NCBI GenBank assembly: GCA_024234575.1
Contig: JACKOB010000004.1
Span: 634,865-698,864, forward strand
DNA length: 64,000 nt
Reading direction: 5' to 3'
From: Hahellaceae bacterium
GTDB taxonomy: Bacteria > Pseudomonadota > Gammaproteobacteria > Pseudomonadales > Oleiphilaceae
The notes beneath the pieces were generated by a model, which saw nothing but the letters and a program-made list of their open reading frames with translations, was not told the origin of the DNA and did no database searches. Position numbers and translations under genes: made by a program. Shown here piece by piece: positions 9,013 through 18,474 of the stretch (position 1 is its first letter; every line of letters begins with the position of its first letter).

Positions 9013-9512
9013 AAGAGTCAAGACGCGCACAACGCATTAAGCGACACTATCATCGCATGCACAAAGCCGGCGGTCTCAACCTCGTCTCACTGATGGATAT
9101 TTTCACCATTCTGGTTTTTTTCCTGATGGTGAACTCCTCAGACGTGAAGGTGCTGCAGCAAGAGTCGAAGATTAAATTGCCTGTCTCCTCAGCAGATCAA
9201 CAACCCAGAGAAACACTGGTAGTCACTGTCACTGATACCGATATTATCGTGCAAGGCAGGGCAGTCGCCGCCATTAGCAGTATCGTCGAAGGTGCGGAAA
9301 TTGTTCCAGGATTAAAAGATGAGTTGATTTATCAGGGCAACCGCTCGGGTGTTGAGATTGACCTGACCTCAGGGCTAGGGGGAATGGTAACGATTATGGG
9401 AGACAAGGATATTCCTTATTCGTTATTAAAAGTCATCATGAATACCTGTGTAGATGCCAAGTTTACGCAAATCTCACTGGCTGTCAGTAAAGCCGGCAAA
9501 AAGGAGGCGTAG
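9009..9512 (+). CDS. ExbD/TolR-like protein 2, with the membrane Asp
   Basis: A 167-residue ExbD/TolR family protein. It has a basic N-terminus (RRAQRIKRHYHR), one membrane segment (about residues 25-41) containing the proton-carrying Asp30 (LMDIFTILVFFLMV), and a periplasmic ExbD domain with TLVVTVTDTDIIVQG and IMGDKDIPYSLLKVIMNTC. It starts inside the stop region of the first ExbD-like gene (4-bp overlap). The pair with one ExbB-like gene gives the same 1:2 gene content as Myxococcus AglR-AglQ-AglS. The retained Asp suggests this subunit carries the proton path. Confidence 0.9.
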   Translation: MKESRRAQRIKRHYHRMHKAGGLNLVSLMDIFTILVFFLMVNSSDVKVLQQESKIKLPVSSADQQPRETLVVTVTDTDIIVQGRAVAAISSIVEGAEIVPGLKDELIYQGNRSGVEIDLTSGLGGMVTIMGDKDIPYSLLKVIMNTCVDAKFTQISLAVSKAGKKEA

Positions 9513-9513
9513 C

Positions 9514-10506
9514 ATGAGCAGTCTGTCGCCTTCAAGAACCTATGCATCAGGATCGATGCTGCCATGGTCAAACGATAACAAAGAGAGTGGCCGTCTATGG
9601 ATGACGTTAGTTTGCGTCTTTCTTCTTTTCTTGCCTCTTGCGGTGATTGTTCCTTTCTACGATCTGCCAGAAATAGACAGAAAAACCCTCGAAACGCCAC
9701 CGCCTAGTTTGGCTAAAGTGATCATCGAGAAGAAGATTCCTCCCAAGGTTGAAGAGAAAAAACCAGAACCAAAACCTGAGGAAAAAAAGGAAGAGCCTAA
9801 GCCAGAAGAAAAAAAACCAGAACCAAAAGAAGAGCCCAAGCCCGAGCCGAAGCCTGAGCCCAAGAAAGAACCAAAGCCCGAAATTAAAAAGGCACAGACG
9901 GTTGATGAAGCGCGGAAGGTGGCACAGCAATCTGGGTTACTGGCACTACAGGATGATTTGGCAGATATGCGCGCTGCGTTGGATACTTCGGCGTTAAATA
10001 AAACCGCCAAACCGGCAGTTGCTAAAACCATCGCACCCACTGGCGGCCCTGCAGTTGACAAGTCATTGTTGGCTAAAAGAAGTGGCGGAATTGATACGTC
10101 TGGCCTTGCGGTAGCAGCAGAAACGGTTGCCTTGGCAGATCGCCAGGCCACTGTTTTGCAAGAAAGAGCTGAAGATAAAGCGTTAATCGCCAGTAACACC
10201 AACAGTGGCAAAGGTGGTTCGCGTAGTGCTGAAGATATTCGCCGTGAATTCGATAAAAACAAATCGTCGATTTACTCGATTTATCACCGGGCGTTGCGTA
10301 AAAATCCGGCCCTGCAAGGGAAAGTGTTGCTAGAGTTGACTATCGAGCCTTCGGGAGCAGTGTCTGATTGTAAAGTGATATCGTCTGACCTGAACGATAA
10401 AGGCGTTGAGTCGAAAATTATTTCTCGTGTGAAGTTGATAAATTTCGGTAAAAAAGAGATCGAAACAACAACTATTCGCTATTCTTTAGACTTTGTACCT
10501 AGCTGA
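9514..10506 (+). CDS. TonB-like protein with AgmX/PglI-type C-terminal domain
   Basis: A 330-residue protein when started at the ATG at 9514, which has an ideal AAGGAGG at 9501-9507; an upstream in-frame ATG at 9454 lies inside the preceding gene and is rejected. Order: cytoplasmic tail (1-28), one membrane segment (about 29-48), a Pro/Glu/Lys-rich spacer (about 72-126) as in TonB, a linker, and a C-terminal domain (about 243-330) beginning SAEDIRREFDKNKSSIYSIY and continuing with GKVLLELTIEPSGAVSDCKV. That domain resembles the AgmX/PglI C-terminal family named from Myxococcus gliding proteins. It probably transmits force from the ExbB/ExbD channel to a periplasmic or outer-membrane partner. 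It is the last gene of the cluster and is followed by a strong terminator. Confidence 0.88.
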   Translation: MSSLSPSRTYASGSMLPWSNDNKESGRLWMTLVCVFLLFLPLAVIVPFYDLPEIDRKTLETPPPSLAKVIIEKKIPPKVEEKKPEPKPEEKKEEPKPEEKKPEPKEEPKPEPKPEPKKEPKPEIKKAQTVDEARKVAQQSGLLALQDDLADMRAALDTSALNKTAKPAVAKTIAPTGGPAVDKSLLAKRSGGIDTSGLAVAAETVALADRQATVLQERAEDKALIASNTNSGKGGSRSAEDIRREFDKNKSSIYSIYHRALRKNPALQGKVLLELTIEPSGAVSDCKVISSDLNDKGVESKIISRVKLINFGKKEIETTTIRYSLDFVPS

Positions 10507-10513
10507 TAAACAA

Positions 10514-10563
10514 AAAAACCGCGCTCTAATCATGCCTCTAGAGAGGCTTTAGGCGCGGTTTTT
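10514..10563. terminator. Bidirectional terminator between the motor cluster and the MaoC gene
   Basis: A perfect 11-bp stem AAAAACCGCGC (10514-10524) pairs with GCGCGGTTTTT (10553-10563). An inner stem GCCTCT/AGAGGC extends the hairpin. A/T tracts on both sides let it serve both convergent genes. Confidence 0.88.
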
Positions 10564-10577
10564 CTTTACTTATTAAG

Positions 10578-11057
10578 CTAAGGCATGCTGCCAATAACGA
10601 TTTTAGGCAGTATTGGTTTCTCTAAAGTGATTTTTTCGGTTGGGGCAATAACCTTAGCCTCTCCCGTTACTACCTGTTCACCTCTTTGATTAATGACTTC
10701 GCAGTTGAGAATAACGCGGTTGCGTTCTTCTTTGCGGGCAACAGTTAAGGTGACAGTTAAGGTATCGTCTAATTTTACCGGGCGCTTAAAGTTGAGTTGC
10801 TGCTCAAGATAAATTGTCCCAGGACCGGGAATAACCGTTGCCAAAGCGGCGGAAATTAACGCGCCTGACCACATTCCATGTGCAATTCGTTCTTTGAACA
10901 TGGTTTTACTGGCGTACTCTTTATCTAAATGTACAGGGTTTACATCGCCAGAAACTGCTGCAAACAGCACCAGTTCGTTTTCTGTCAGCGTGCGCGTATA
11001 AGTTGCAGAGTCGCCTACTTGCAGTTCGTCGTAAGTGATATTTTCTAATGCTTCCAT
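10578..11057 (-). CDS. MaoC-like hotdog dehydratase / (R)-specific enoyl-CoA hydratase family
   Basis: A 159-residue MaoC hotdog-fold protein. The start at 11057 is chosen because GAGG lies 6 nt upstream; an in-frame ATG at 11093 has no such site. The hydratase-2 motif is visible as SGDVNPVHLD with Asp38 and His43, spaced as in PhaJ, followed by the helix FKERIAHGMWSGALISA. PhaJ-type enzymes convert trans-2-enoyl-CoA from beta-oxidation to (R)-3-hydroxyacyl-CoA, the substrate for PHA synthase. A phaC gene is present in this window (53176-54987), but not adjacent, so the link is only plausible. The alternative is another MaoC substrate class. Confidence 0.82.
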   Translation of the reverse strand: MEALENITYDELQVGDSATYTRTLTENELVLFAAVSGDVNPVHLDKEYASKTMFKERIAHGMWSGALISAALATVIPGPGTIYLEQQLNFKRPVKLDDTLTVTLTVARKEERNRVILNCEVINQRGEQVVTGEAKVIAPTEKITLEKPILPKIVIGSMP

Positions 11058-11249
11058 CGTTTCCCTCAATGTAGTGGTGCGTAATTGATCCACCCGAAGT
11101 AAAAATATACTGCTTAAAATATCGTAATATTAGATAGTTACAACTTCTTTACTGTAACCGTCTGTACAATTAGCTTTGTATCACATCTTTAATTACAAGC
11201 ACACAAAACAGGGTTATTTATTTCAGTTACGCTTGCTTAAAGCGCAGCT

Positions 11250-12176
11250 TTAGTCGAGGCGGTGATTTAACCAGGCAACAATGTCACTGATAACCTCGCT
11301 GGAATTCGTCTCATTCAACATTTCATGGCGCCCGCCAGGGTAAAGTCTGAGGCTGACATCATGATGTGAGGAGGCGATAAAGCGTTGCGCTAACATACCA
11401 ACTCCCTTGCCGTACTGGCCAACCGGATCGGTGTCACCCGCGAAAAAATAAATCGGTAACTTGTGTTCGATGGCATCGAAACTTGCTTTGGTAGATATAC
11501 TGATAAGCCCCTGAACAAGATCTTCCCACAACTTATTTGTGCAGAAGAACCCCGATAGAGGGTCTGCAATGTACTTATCAACTTCGGTTGGATCTTTGCT
11601 TAACCAGTCGAACTTCGTTCGCGGGGGATCAAAAGGTTTATTAAACGAGCCGAAGGTTAGGAACTCCAGCACAGGGCTTCTGCCAGTAGCTCCTTGACGC
11701 ACTATCTCTGCCCTAATTACAGGTTTGAGTGCCCGGTATTTGGCTGGGTGGTCGAAGTTCGACCCCGAGATAATAACACCATTTAAGTGGCTGACCGGGT
11801 GTCTGAGATATGCCATGGTAATAAAACTGCCCATGCTGTGACCGAGCAAAAATTTGGGTAAATCTGGATGTTCAGAAATAATGTGTTTTTGCACTACGCT
11901 GAAGTCGCTAACAACTTTTTGCCAGCCGTCGTTGTCAGCGTAATGTCCCAGGATACCTGAAGCACTATGGCCATGGCCGCGATGATCATGGGCATAAACC
12001 AGAAATCCCTTTTGGTTAAGTGCTCGTGCTGTGGCTGCATATCGCTCTGAATGCTCTGCCATGCCATGTGAAATATGGATGACGCCTTTAATTTTAACTT
12101 TTGCAGCGGGTTGCCAATGCCGAACAAAGATATTGTGATGATCTTCAGCAACCAGGGTAAATGTGTTTTCCTTCAT
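11250..12176 (-). CDS. Alpha/beta hydrolase, monoacylglycerol-lipase-like (Hydrolase_4)
   Basis: A 308-residue alpha/beta hydrolase. The oxyanion region is GVIHISHGMAEHSERY (about 31-46) and the nucleophile elbow is LLGHSMGS with Ser114. The acid is likely in FFAGDTDPVGQYGKGV and the His in YPGGRHEML. The HGMAEHSERY and HDHRGHGHS motifs are typical of the monoacylglycerol lipase / lysophospholipase group (PldB/YvaK-like). It has no signal peptide and should be cytoplasmic. It sits between the MaoC and FadD genes, which suggests lipid breakdown; the real substrate cannot be read from the sequence. Confidence 0.82.
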   Translation of the reverse strand: MKENTFTLVAEDHHNIFVRHWQPAAKVKIKGVIHISHGMAEHSERYAATARALNQKGFLVYAHDHRGHGHSASGILGHYADNDGWQKVVSDFSVVQKHIISEHPDLPKFLLGHSMGSFITMAYLRHPVSHLNGVIISGSNFDHPAKYRALKPVIRAEIVRQGATGRSPVLEFLTFGSFNKPFDPPRTKFDWLSKDPTEVDKYIADPLSGFFCTNKLWEDLVQGLISISTKASFDAIEHKLPIYFFAGDTDPVGQYGKGVGMLAQRFIASSHHDVSLRLYPGGRHEMLNETNSSEVISDIVAWLNHRLD

Positions 12177-12709
12177 GAATTATCGATACCAGTTGAAGTG
12201 AATCGAGCGTCTGGGGCAGCATTGTCTATTTGTAGAGCCAATGTAATGCACGTCAGTCATTTTCAAATGTGAATATATATGTTCGTAGTCGAATATTCCG
12301 ATAAAGATTTCACAATTGCGAACGTGATAATTAAACAAATTGATCAAAAATACCAGCTAACATGCGGATAAGAATGTAAATGACCTGAGGTATTCTGAGA
12401 TGTTTAGCGTCGTCATACTGCAATTGGGCTGTTAATGGGTGTGTAAAAAGACGAAAAAGAAGTATTATTTTGACGTATAAGAATTTTTTAAACGATTGAT
12501 GTACTATTACGGCAAGAAAATACGAGCAAGAAAGGGCACACTACTAACGTTTACAAGAGTGTTTTTGCCAGAGCGTTGTCAGTTGTGTCGTTATTCGCCA
12601 AGTGCATCAAGAATGCTTGCCGGTGGAACTTCCTTCCACATTGGTCACATTAGACGAAATCAAAAAACAGCAGTTTCAGATAACTATTTTAAGTAAAAAG
12701 AGGCAGAGT
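12177..12709. other. 533-bp intergenic region between hydrolase and fadD
   Basis: This lies between divergently transcribed genes. I see no convincing coding frame. Apparent frames run into the fadD start but lack codon structure or a ribosome site. It presumably holds both promoters. No clear PsrA/FadR palindrome was found by eye. Confidence 0.5.
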
Positions 12710-14422
12710 ATGGGAGAGGCATTAATGTCCGAATCGGAAATCAGAAATTTTTTTCGAGATAAATATCCAGCAGGTGTGCCTGCAGAAGTGGACACGTCGG
12801 CATATAAGACGATTGTTGATGTTTTTGAGAAGTCTTGCCGCCGCTTTGCGTCAAAGCCTGCATTTACCAGTATTGGTGTGACAATTACTTATGCTGAGTT
12901 AGACAAACTCTCTAAAGACTTTGCAGCATATTTGCAGAATAAAACCAGCCTTAAGCCGGGTGATCGAATCGCCATTCAATTACCAAACCTCACGCAGTAT
13001 CCGGTGGTAGTATTTGGCGCGATGCGTGCCGGACTTATTGTCGTAAATACAAACCCGCTTTATACGGCCCGCGAACTTGAGCACCAGTTTAATGATTCGG
13101 GTGCAAAAGCCTTGGTCGTGCTGGCCAACATGGCAAGCATTGCCCAAGAAGTTTTGCCACACACTGGGGTAGAGCATGTTATCGTCACTGAATTAGCAGA
13201 CATGCATGCGCCGATTAAACGCACCATTATGAATGCCGCTGTTAAACACATTAAAAAAATGGTTCCAGCCTACAGCATTCCTAATGCTGTACCCTTTACC
13301 AAAGCCATGAAATCAGGTGCGCGTTATACGTTTAAACCTGTTGAGTGTAAGTCCGAAGATATTGCAGTGCTGCAATATACAGGTGGCACGACGGGGGTCG
13401 CCAAGGGTGCGATGCTTACCCATGCTAACCTTGTAGCAAATTTGTTGCAGGTTAAACCAATACTGTTAGCAAAATTAGGTGAAGGGCAGGAGATCTGTAT
13501 TGCGCCTTTACCGCTGTACCACATTTACTCGTTTACGCTTAATTGTGGAATTATGGTTGAGACGGGTAATCACAGTATTTTGATACCCAATCCAAGAGAC
13601 ATTCCCGGGTTTGTGAAAGAGCTTAAAAATTGGAAGTTTACGGCGTTTCTGGGCTTAAACACACTCTTCGTTGCACTCTGTAATAACGAAGAGTTCCAGG
13701 ATCTTGATTTCAGCTCACTTAAAATTACCGCATCTGGTGGTATGGCGCTTACTTCAGATACGGCGAAGATGTGGAAGACGGTAACCGGATGTGACGTCGC
13801 AGAAGGTTATGGCATGACTGAAACATCGCCGGTGGTGTCAATTAACCCTATGAATGCCATTCAGATTGGTACGATCGGGTTGCCGATTCCTTCCACGCTC
13901 ATTAAAAATATTGATGATAATGGCAAGGACTTACCCCTTGGCGAACCAGGCGAGCTTTGTGTGAAAGGTCCACAGGTGATGAAGGGTTACTGGCAGCGTC
14001 CTGATGAAACCGCGAAAACCATCAATGCAGATGGCTGGATTATGACAGGTGATGTCGCCGTTATTCAGGATGATGGCTACGTACGCATTGTAGATCGCAA
14101 AAAAGATATGATTCTTGTCTCTGGGTTTAACGTCTATCCCAATGAAATTGAAGATGTTATTACCAGCCATCCGGATGTTGTGGAGTGTGCGGCGGTAGGT
14201 ATTCCGGATCTTAAAAGTGGTGAGGCCGTGAAGGTTTATGCAGTGCGGTCGAACCCTAATTTAAAAGAGTCAGATGTGAAAGAGTTTTGCCGTGAGCGCT
14301 TGACTGCCTATAAAGTTCCCAAGTCTATTGAATTCCGCGAGGAACTGCCCAAAACCAACGTTGGCAAAATTCTACGCCGTGAATTACGTGATGAAGAAAT
14401 GAAAAAGTCAGGAAAGGCTTAG
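12710..14422 (+). CDS. fadD: Long-chain-fatty-acid-CoA ligase FadD
   Basis: A 570-residue AMP-forming acyl-CoA synthetase, close to the usual length. Motifs in order: the P-loop YTGGTTGVAKGAMLTH, the A5 motif EGYGMTETSP, the ITGDV-like MTGDVAV, VDRKKDMILVSGFNVYPNEI (linker and FadD signature) and the catalytic Lys near the C-terminus (PKTNVGKILRREL). It activates fatty acids with ATP and CoA at the inner membrane for beta-oxidation. Two starts have good ribosome sites: ATG 12710 (AGAGG upstream) and ATG 12725 (GAGAGG upstream). The frame extends further upstream to 12602 without support. A strong terminator follows, so it is probably monocistronic. Confidence 0.93.
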   Translation: MGEALMSESEIRNFFRDKYPAGVPAEVDTSAYKTIVDVFEKSCRRFASKPAFTSIGVTITYAELDKLSKDFAAYLQNKTSLKPGDRIAIQLPNLTQYPVVVFGAMRAGLIVVNTNPLYTARELEHQFNDSGAKALVVLANMASIAQEVLPHTGVEHVIVTELADMHAPIKRTIMNAAVKHIKKMVPAYSIPNAVPFTKAMKSGARYTFKPVECKSEDIAVLQYTGGTTGVAKGAMLTHANLVANLLQVKPILLAKLGEGQEICIAPLPLYHIYSFTLNCGIMVETGNHSILIPNPRDIPGFVKELKNWKFTAFLGLNTLFVALCNNEEFQDLDFSSLKITASGGMALTSDTAKMWKTVTGCDVAEGYGMTETSPVVSINPMNAIQIGTIGLPIPSTLIKNIDDNGKDLPLGEPGELCVKGPQVMKGYWQRPDETAKTINADGWIMTGDVAVIQDDGYVRIVDRKKDMILVSGFNVYPNEIEDVITSHPDVVECAAVGIPDLKSGEAVKVYAVRSNPNLKESDVKEFCRERLTAYKVPKSIEFREELPKTNVGKILRRELRDEEMKKSGKA

Positions 14423-14449
14423 TTTTCACTCGTCTTTCGTTATAATCAG

Positions 14450-14477
14450 GGCGCTGAGTATTCAGCGCCTTTTTTTT
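14450..14477 (+). terminator. Rho-independent terminator of fadD
   Basis: A perfect 8-bp stem GGCGCTGA/TCAGCGCC with a 4-nt loop is followed by a run of eight T. Confidence 0.92.
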
Positions 14478-14526
14478 CAGTCCACAAACCTGATTCTATT
14501 TAGCTACGGAACAAGATTGCCTCTCT

Positions 14527-17500
14527 ATGGAAATTGCCAGCGTTTCTCGTGAAAATCTTAGAAAAAAAATAAAAACTTGCCAGAGTCGTGATCAATATAA
14601 TCTGGATAAGTTGATAAATAATTATTTCAAGAAACAGACGACAACTACCGCAGATAACCCAGGGAAATCATCGTGCTTATCCAACGACTCCCTCGCTGCA
14701 TTGCTTACTGAAATTGACCGTTCATGTGAAAAAACCGAGCAGCGTCTCAAACTGATTCCAGCGATCAGCTTCCCAGAGTCTTTGCCAGTGGCAGAGAAGG
14801 CAAAAGAAATAGCGCAACTGATTCAGCACAATCAAGTTGTCGTCATTGCCGGTGAAACAGGTTCGGGGAAAACAACCCAGTTACCTAAAATTTGTATGCA
14901 ATTAGGGTTAGGGGCTCGTGGACTGATCGGTCATACCCAGCCAAGACGTTTGGCGGCAAGGTCGGTCGCGCAGCGGATTGCTGAAGAATGTCAAACCAAG
15001 TTAGGCGAGTTGATTGGTTACCAGGTGCGTTTTACTGACTTAGTGTCTGATGCTTCCTTGGTTAAGGTCATGACGGACGGCATACTGTTGGCCGAAATTA
15101 AGAACGACCCTTACTTAAGACGCTACGAAACCATCATTATTGATGAAGCCCATGAGCGCAGTCTTAATATTGACTTTTTGCTTGGCTATTTACGAACACT
15201 GTTGCCCAAACGGCCTGACCTTAAGTTACTGATCACATCGGCAACGATAGATGTTGAAAAGTTTTCCGAGTTTTTTAATAACGCCCCGATTATTTCCGTG
15301 TCTGGCCGTACTTACCCGGTCACAATTGAGTACCGCCCCGCCGATATACTCGCAGAGCAAGACGAAGATCTCACGCTTTACGAATCTATAGGCCGGGTTG
15401 TTGAAGAAATTATTGCCACCGAAAAAGGTTCAGCAAGCGTCTTGGGCGATGTGTTGGTATTTCTTAGTGGCGAACGTGAAATCAGAGATGCCGCTAAATA
15501 CCTGAAAGATTTGGCATTGCCCCATACTGAGGTATTACCTCTGTATGCCAGACTTACCGCCAATGAACAAAATCGAATTTTTCAGCCCCACCGCGGCAGG
15601 CGTATTGTGTTGTCTACAAACGTTGCTGAAACTTCGATTACGGTACCCGGTATTCATTATGTTATTGATACGGGTGTAGCAAGAATAAGCCGTTACAGCT
15701 ATCGCTCGAAAGTACAACGCTTACCCGTAGAGGCCGTATCACAGGCCAGTGCCAATCAACGTGCCGGACGTTGCGGGCGCGTCGCAGAAGGCACATGCTA
15801 TCGTTTGTACTCCGAAGATGACTTCCTTGGCAGGCCCGAGTTTACTGACCCGGAAATAACTCGAACCAATCTTGCTTCAGTCATTTTACAAATGGCCGCG
15901 CTTCGGTTGGGTGATATCCGACGATTTCCATTCTTGCAGCCACCAGACAGCCGTTTAGTAAATGATGGTTATAAGCTTTTAATAGAGCTGGGTGCCGTTG
16001 ACGGTCGTCGCCAGCTAACAAAACTAGGTCGCACATTATCGAACATCCCCGCCGACCCCAGGCTGGCGCGAATGGTTATTGAGGCGGGCCGTGAAAACTC
16101 GCTGCGGGAAGTGTTGATTATCATCAGCGCCTTGGCATCGCAAGACCCTCGAGACAAACCGCAAGATAAACAACAGGCTGCAGATCAGGCGCATCAGCAA
16201 TTTGTAAGCAAAGAGTCAGATTTCATATCGTTTGTTAACCTCTGGGAAATTTATGAGGTGCAAAGACAAGAACTTTCCACCAGCCAGTTAAGAAAGTATT
16301 GTCAGAAGAACTTTTTATCCTATATGCGCATGCGTGAATGGCGTGACATACACCGACAATTGCACCTTGTTGTCAAACAGCTTGGGTTAAAGGAGAACAC
16401 CGCTGCCGCCTCGTATGAGCAAATCCACAAGTCTTTGTTGTCTGGCCTGCTAGGAAATGTCGGAGAAAAAAACGAAAACAATGCCTACAGAGGCACGAGG
16501 GGGCGAATCTTTTATCCATTTCCGGGTTCGGCGTTGTTTAAGAAAGGACCGAAGTGGCTTGTTGCAGCCGAGCTGGTAGAGACTTCTAAAATATATGGTC
16601 GGGTGATGGCAAAAATCGAGCCCGAGTGGATTGAGCCGTTGGCCAGTCAAGTCGTTAAATATCAGCATTACGAGCCCCACTGGGAAGAAAAACGCGGGCA
16701 AGTAACAGGCTATGAAGAAGTTAAACTCTATGGCCTAACGATTATTCCCAAGCGAAAAGTCAATTACGCGAAGATTGATCCTAAGTTATGCCGGGAAATT
16801 TTAATTAGGCACGCCCTGGTATATGGAGAGATCAAAACCGGTTGCCCTTTCTATGCGAAAAACCAGGAACGTATCGCCGACGTGGTTGGTATGGAAGACA
16901 AGTTTCGTCGCAAGGATTTACTGGTTGATGAAGAAACATTGTTTAGTTATTACGATGCAAGAATACCTGAGGGGATTGTCAGCCGCACGCACTTTGAAAC
17001 CTGGTGGAAGTCTCTAACGCCGCAGCAGTTGGATGCCATGGTCATGCGGCCCGAAGATGTAATGCGTGATGCCTCTATCGAGTACGACGAAACGCTTTTT
17101 CCGCCCAGGTTGGAATTAGGTACGATTCGCTACCGGTTAGATTATCACTTTGCCCCAGGTCAGGCGGATGATGGTGTAACGCTTATCACGCCGCTGGCGG
17201 CACTTAAACAAATATCAGCCGAGAGTGTTGACTGGCTGGTTCCCGGACTCGTTAAAGAGAAGTGTACACAGCTGATTAAGGCTCTACCCAAGCAATACCG
17301 CAAGAATTTTGTACCGGTGCCAGCCTATGTCGAGAAAATATTGCCAAAATTAACACAGAGCAATGGCGCCTTAATCCCGCAGATCGCGCAGCAGCTCTAT
17401 TTTCTAAGTGGCATAAGAATTCCTCTTGAAGTGTGGGATGCAGAAAAGGTCGACGCGCACTTAAAAATGAATGTGCGCGTGGTAAACGAAAAGCAGGAAA

Positions 17501-18474
17501 CCCTCTTCGAGAGTAGAAACCTTGATGAGATTCTTGAGAAGTTTGGCGACGAAGATCTACAGCAGGCGGCGATAGAAACAGCGGCGACTGAGTGGTCCAT
17601 CAAAGACTTAACCGACTGGTCATTTGCATCGCTACCTGAGGCAGTAATCAGTAAGCAGATGGGAATGGATGTGCAGATGTATCCGTTTCTGCAGGATGAA
17701 CGCACGCATGTGTCCATGTCTGTTTCAACGGATAAACCCTTTGCTGCAGAGCAATCAATCAAGGGGGTAGCCCGACTTATCTCGTTTCGGTTGCAAACGC
17801 AACTTGAACACATAAAGCGGACCTTAAAAAATATTAAACAAACGGCCCTGCTTTATGCGCCAGTCGGTAAGGCGGCGCAACTGGAAGACGACTTTCTATT
17901 AGCGTTGGTTAAAAACCATTTTTTAAGTGATCAGTTGCCCCGCAATAAACGGGAATTTGAAGAGACAATAGAACGCCATCGCGCGACTTTGTTTGATGCG
18001 GCTGTTGCTTTCGATGAGTTGATTTATGCCATTTTTAAACACTGGCATGACTCGATGAAACGATTGAAAAAGAAAAACATCAATTTGCAATTAGCCGCCT
18101 ACATGGCGGAAGTAAAGTCTCAGCTAGATCAATTAGTTTTTCCGGGTTTCATGGTTGATACGCCAGCGTACTGGCTTGCAGAATTTCCCCGTTATCTAGA
18201 AGCCGTGAGTATCAGGTTAGAGAAAATGCCAAGGGATATGGCAAGAGAGCGCATGTTTTCTTTGCTGATCAAAAACTGGTGGGATCAATATGCATCTACC
18301 GCACAAAGCAACCGAAAAAAAGGAAAAAGTAATCCGGAGCTTGTGACCTATCGCTGGATGCTGGAAGAATTCCGCGTCAGTTGGTTTGCCCAGCAGCTTG
18401 GTACGAAAATGACTGTTTCCGAGAAGCGCATTGATAAGCAATGGCAAATGGTGCAACAGGCTCAGTTTGGGTGA
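14527..18474 (+). CDS. hrpA: ATP-dependent RNA helicase HrpA
   Basis: A 1315-residue DEAH-box helicase, matching the size of E. coli HrpA. Walker A GETGSGKTTQ is at about residues 109-118, DEAH at about 206-209, motif III LLITSATID follows, and motif VI is QRAGRCGR. The helicase-associated and OB-fold regions follow, then the long C-terminal extension characteristic of HrpA (DUF3418). HrpA acts on RNA and has been linked to mRNA processing and ribosome rescue. It stands alone, between the fadD terminator and the KAS III gene. No truncation or missing motif is seen. Confidence 0.95.
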   Translation: MEIASVSRENLRKKIKTCQSRDQYNLDKLINNYFKKQTTTTADNPGKSSCLSNDSLAALLTEIDRSCEKTEQRLKLIPAISFPESLPVAEKAKEIAQLIQHNQVVVIAGETGSGKTTQLPKICMQLGLGARGLIGHTQPRRLAARSVAQRIAEECQTKLGELIGYQVRFTDLVSDASLVKVMTDGILLAEIKNDPYLRRYETIIIDEAHERSLNIDFLLGYLRTLLPKRPDLKLLITSATIDVEKFSEFFNNAPIISVSGRTYPVTIEYRPADILAEQDEDLTLYESIGRVVEEIIATEKGSASVLGDVLVFLSGEREIRDAAKYLKDLALPHTEVLPLYARLTANEQNRIFQPHRGRRIVLSTNVAETSITVPGIHYVIDTGVARISRYSYRSKVQRLPVEAVSQASANQRAGRCGRVAEGTCYRLYSEDDFLGRPEFTDPEITRTNLASVILQMAALRLGDIRRFPFLQPPDSRLVNDGYKLLIELGAVDGRRQLTKLGRTLSNIPADPRLARMVIEAGRENSLREVLIIISALASQDPRDKPQDKQQAADQAHQQFVSKESDFISFVNLWEIYEVQRQELSTSQLRKYCQKNFLSYMRMREWRDIHRQLHLVVKQLGLKENTAAASYEQIHKSLLSGLLGNVGEKNENNAYRGTRGRIFYPFPGSALFKKGPKWLVAAELVETSKIYGRVMAKIEPEWIEPLASQVVKYQHYEPHWEEKRGQVTGYEEVKLYGLTIIPKRKVNYAKIDPKLCREILIRHALVYGEIKTGCPFYAKNQERIADVVGMEDKFRRKDLLVDEETLFSYYDARIPEGIVSRTHFETWWKSLTPQQLDAMVMRPEDVMRDASIEYDETLFPPRLELGTIRYRLDYHFAPGQADDGVTLITPLAALKQISAESVDWLVPGLVKEKCTQLIKALPKQYRKNFVPVPAYVEKILPKLTQSNGALIPQIAQQLYFLSGIRIPLEVWDAEKVDAHLKMNVRVVNEKQETLFESRNLDEILEKFGDEDLQQAAIETAATEWSIKDLTDWSFASLPEAVISKQMGMDVQMYPFLQDERTHVSMSVSTDKPFAAEQSIKGVARLISFRLQTQLEHIKRTLKNIKQTALLYAPVGKAAQLEDDFLLALVKNHFLSDQLPRNKREFEETIERHRATLFDAAVAFDELIYAIFKHWHDSMKRLKKKNINLQLAAYMAEVKSQLDQLVFPGFMVDTPAYWLAEFPRYLEAVSIRLEKMPRDMARERMFSLLIKNWWDQYASTAQSNRKKGKSNPELVTYRWMLEEFRVSWFAQQLGTKMTVSEKRIDKQWQMVQQAQFG

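Noticed and set aside
9454..9513. Upstream ATG for the TonB-like protein
   Set aside because: It would add 20 residues encoded inside the preceding ExbD gene, while ATG 9514 has a perfect AAGGAGG site.
9657..10262. Long minus-strand frame (201 codons) opposite the TonB-like gene, rich in Ser/Gly/Phe
   Set aside because: It is the antisense of the Pro/Glu/Lys repeat and has no ribosome site; the plus-strand protein has clear domains.
12177..12709. Possible small genes upstream of fadD
   Set aside because: The frames overlap each other, lack ribosome sites and read through promoter-like A/T-rich DNA.
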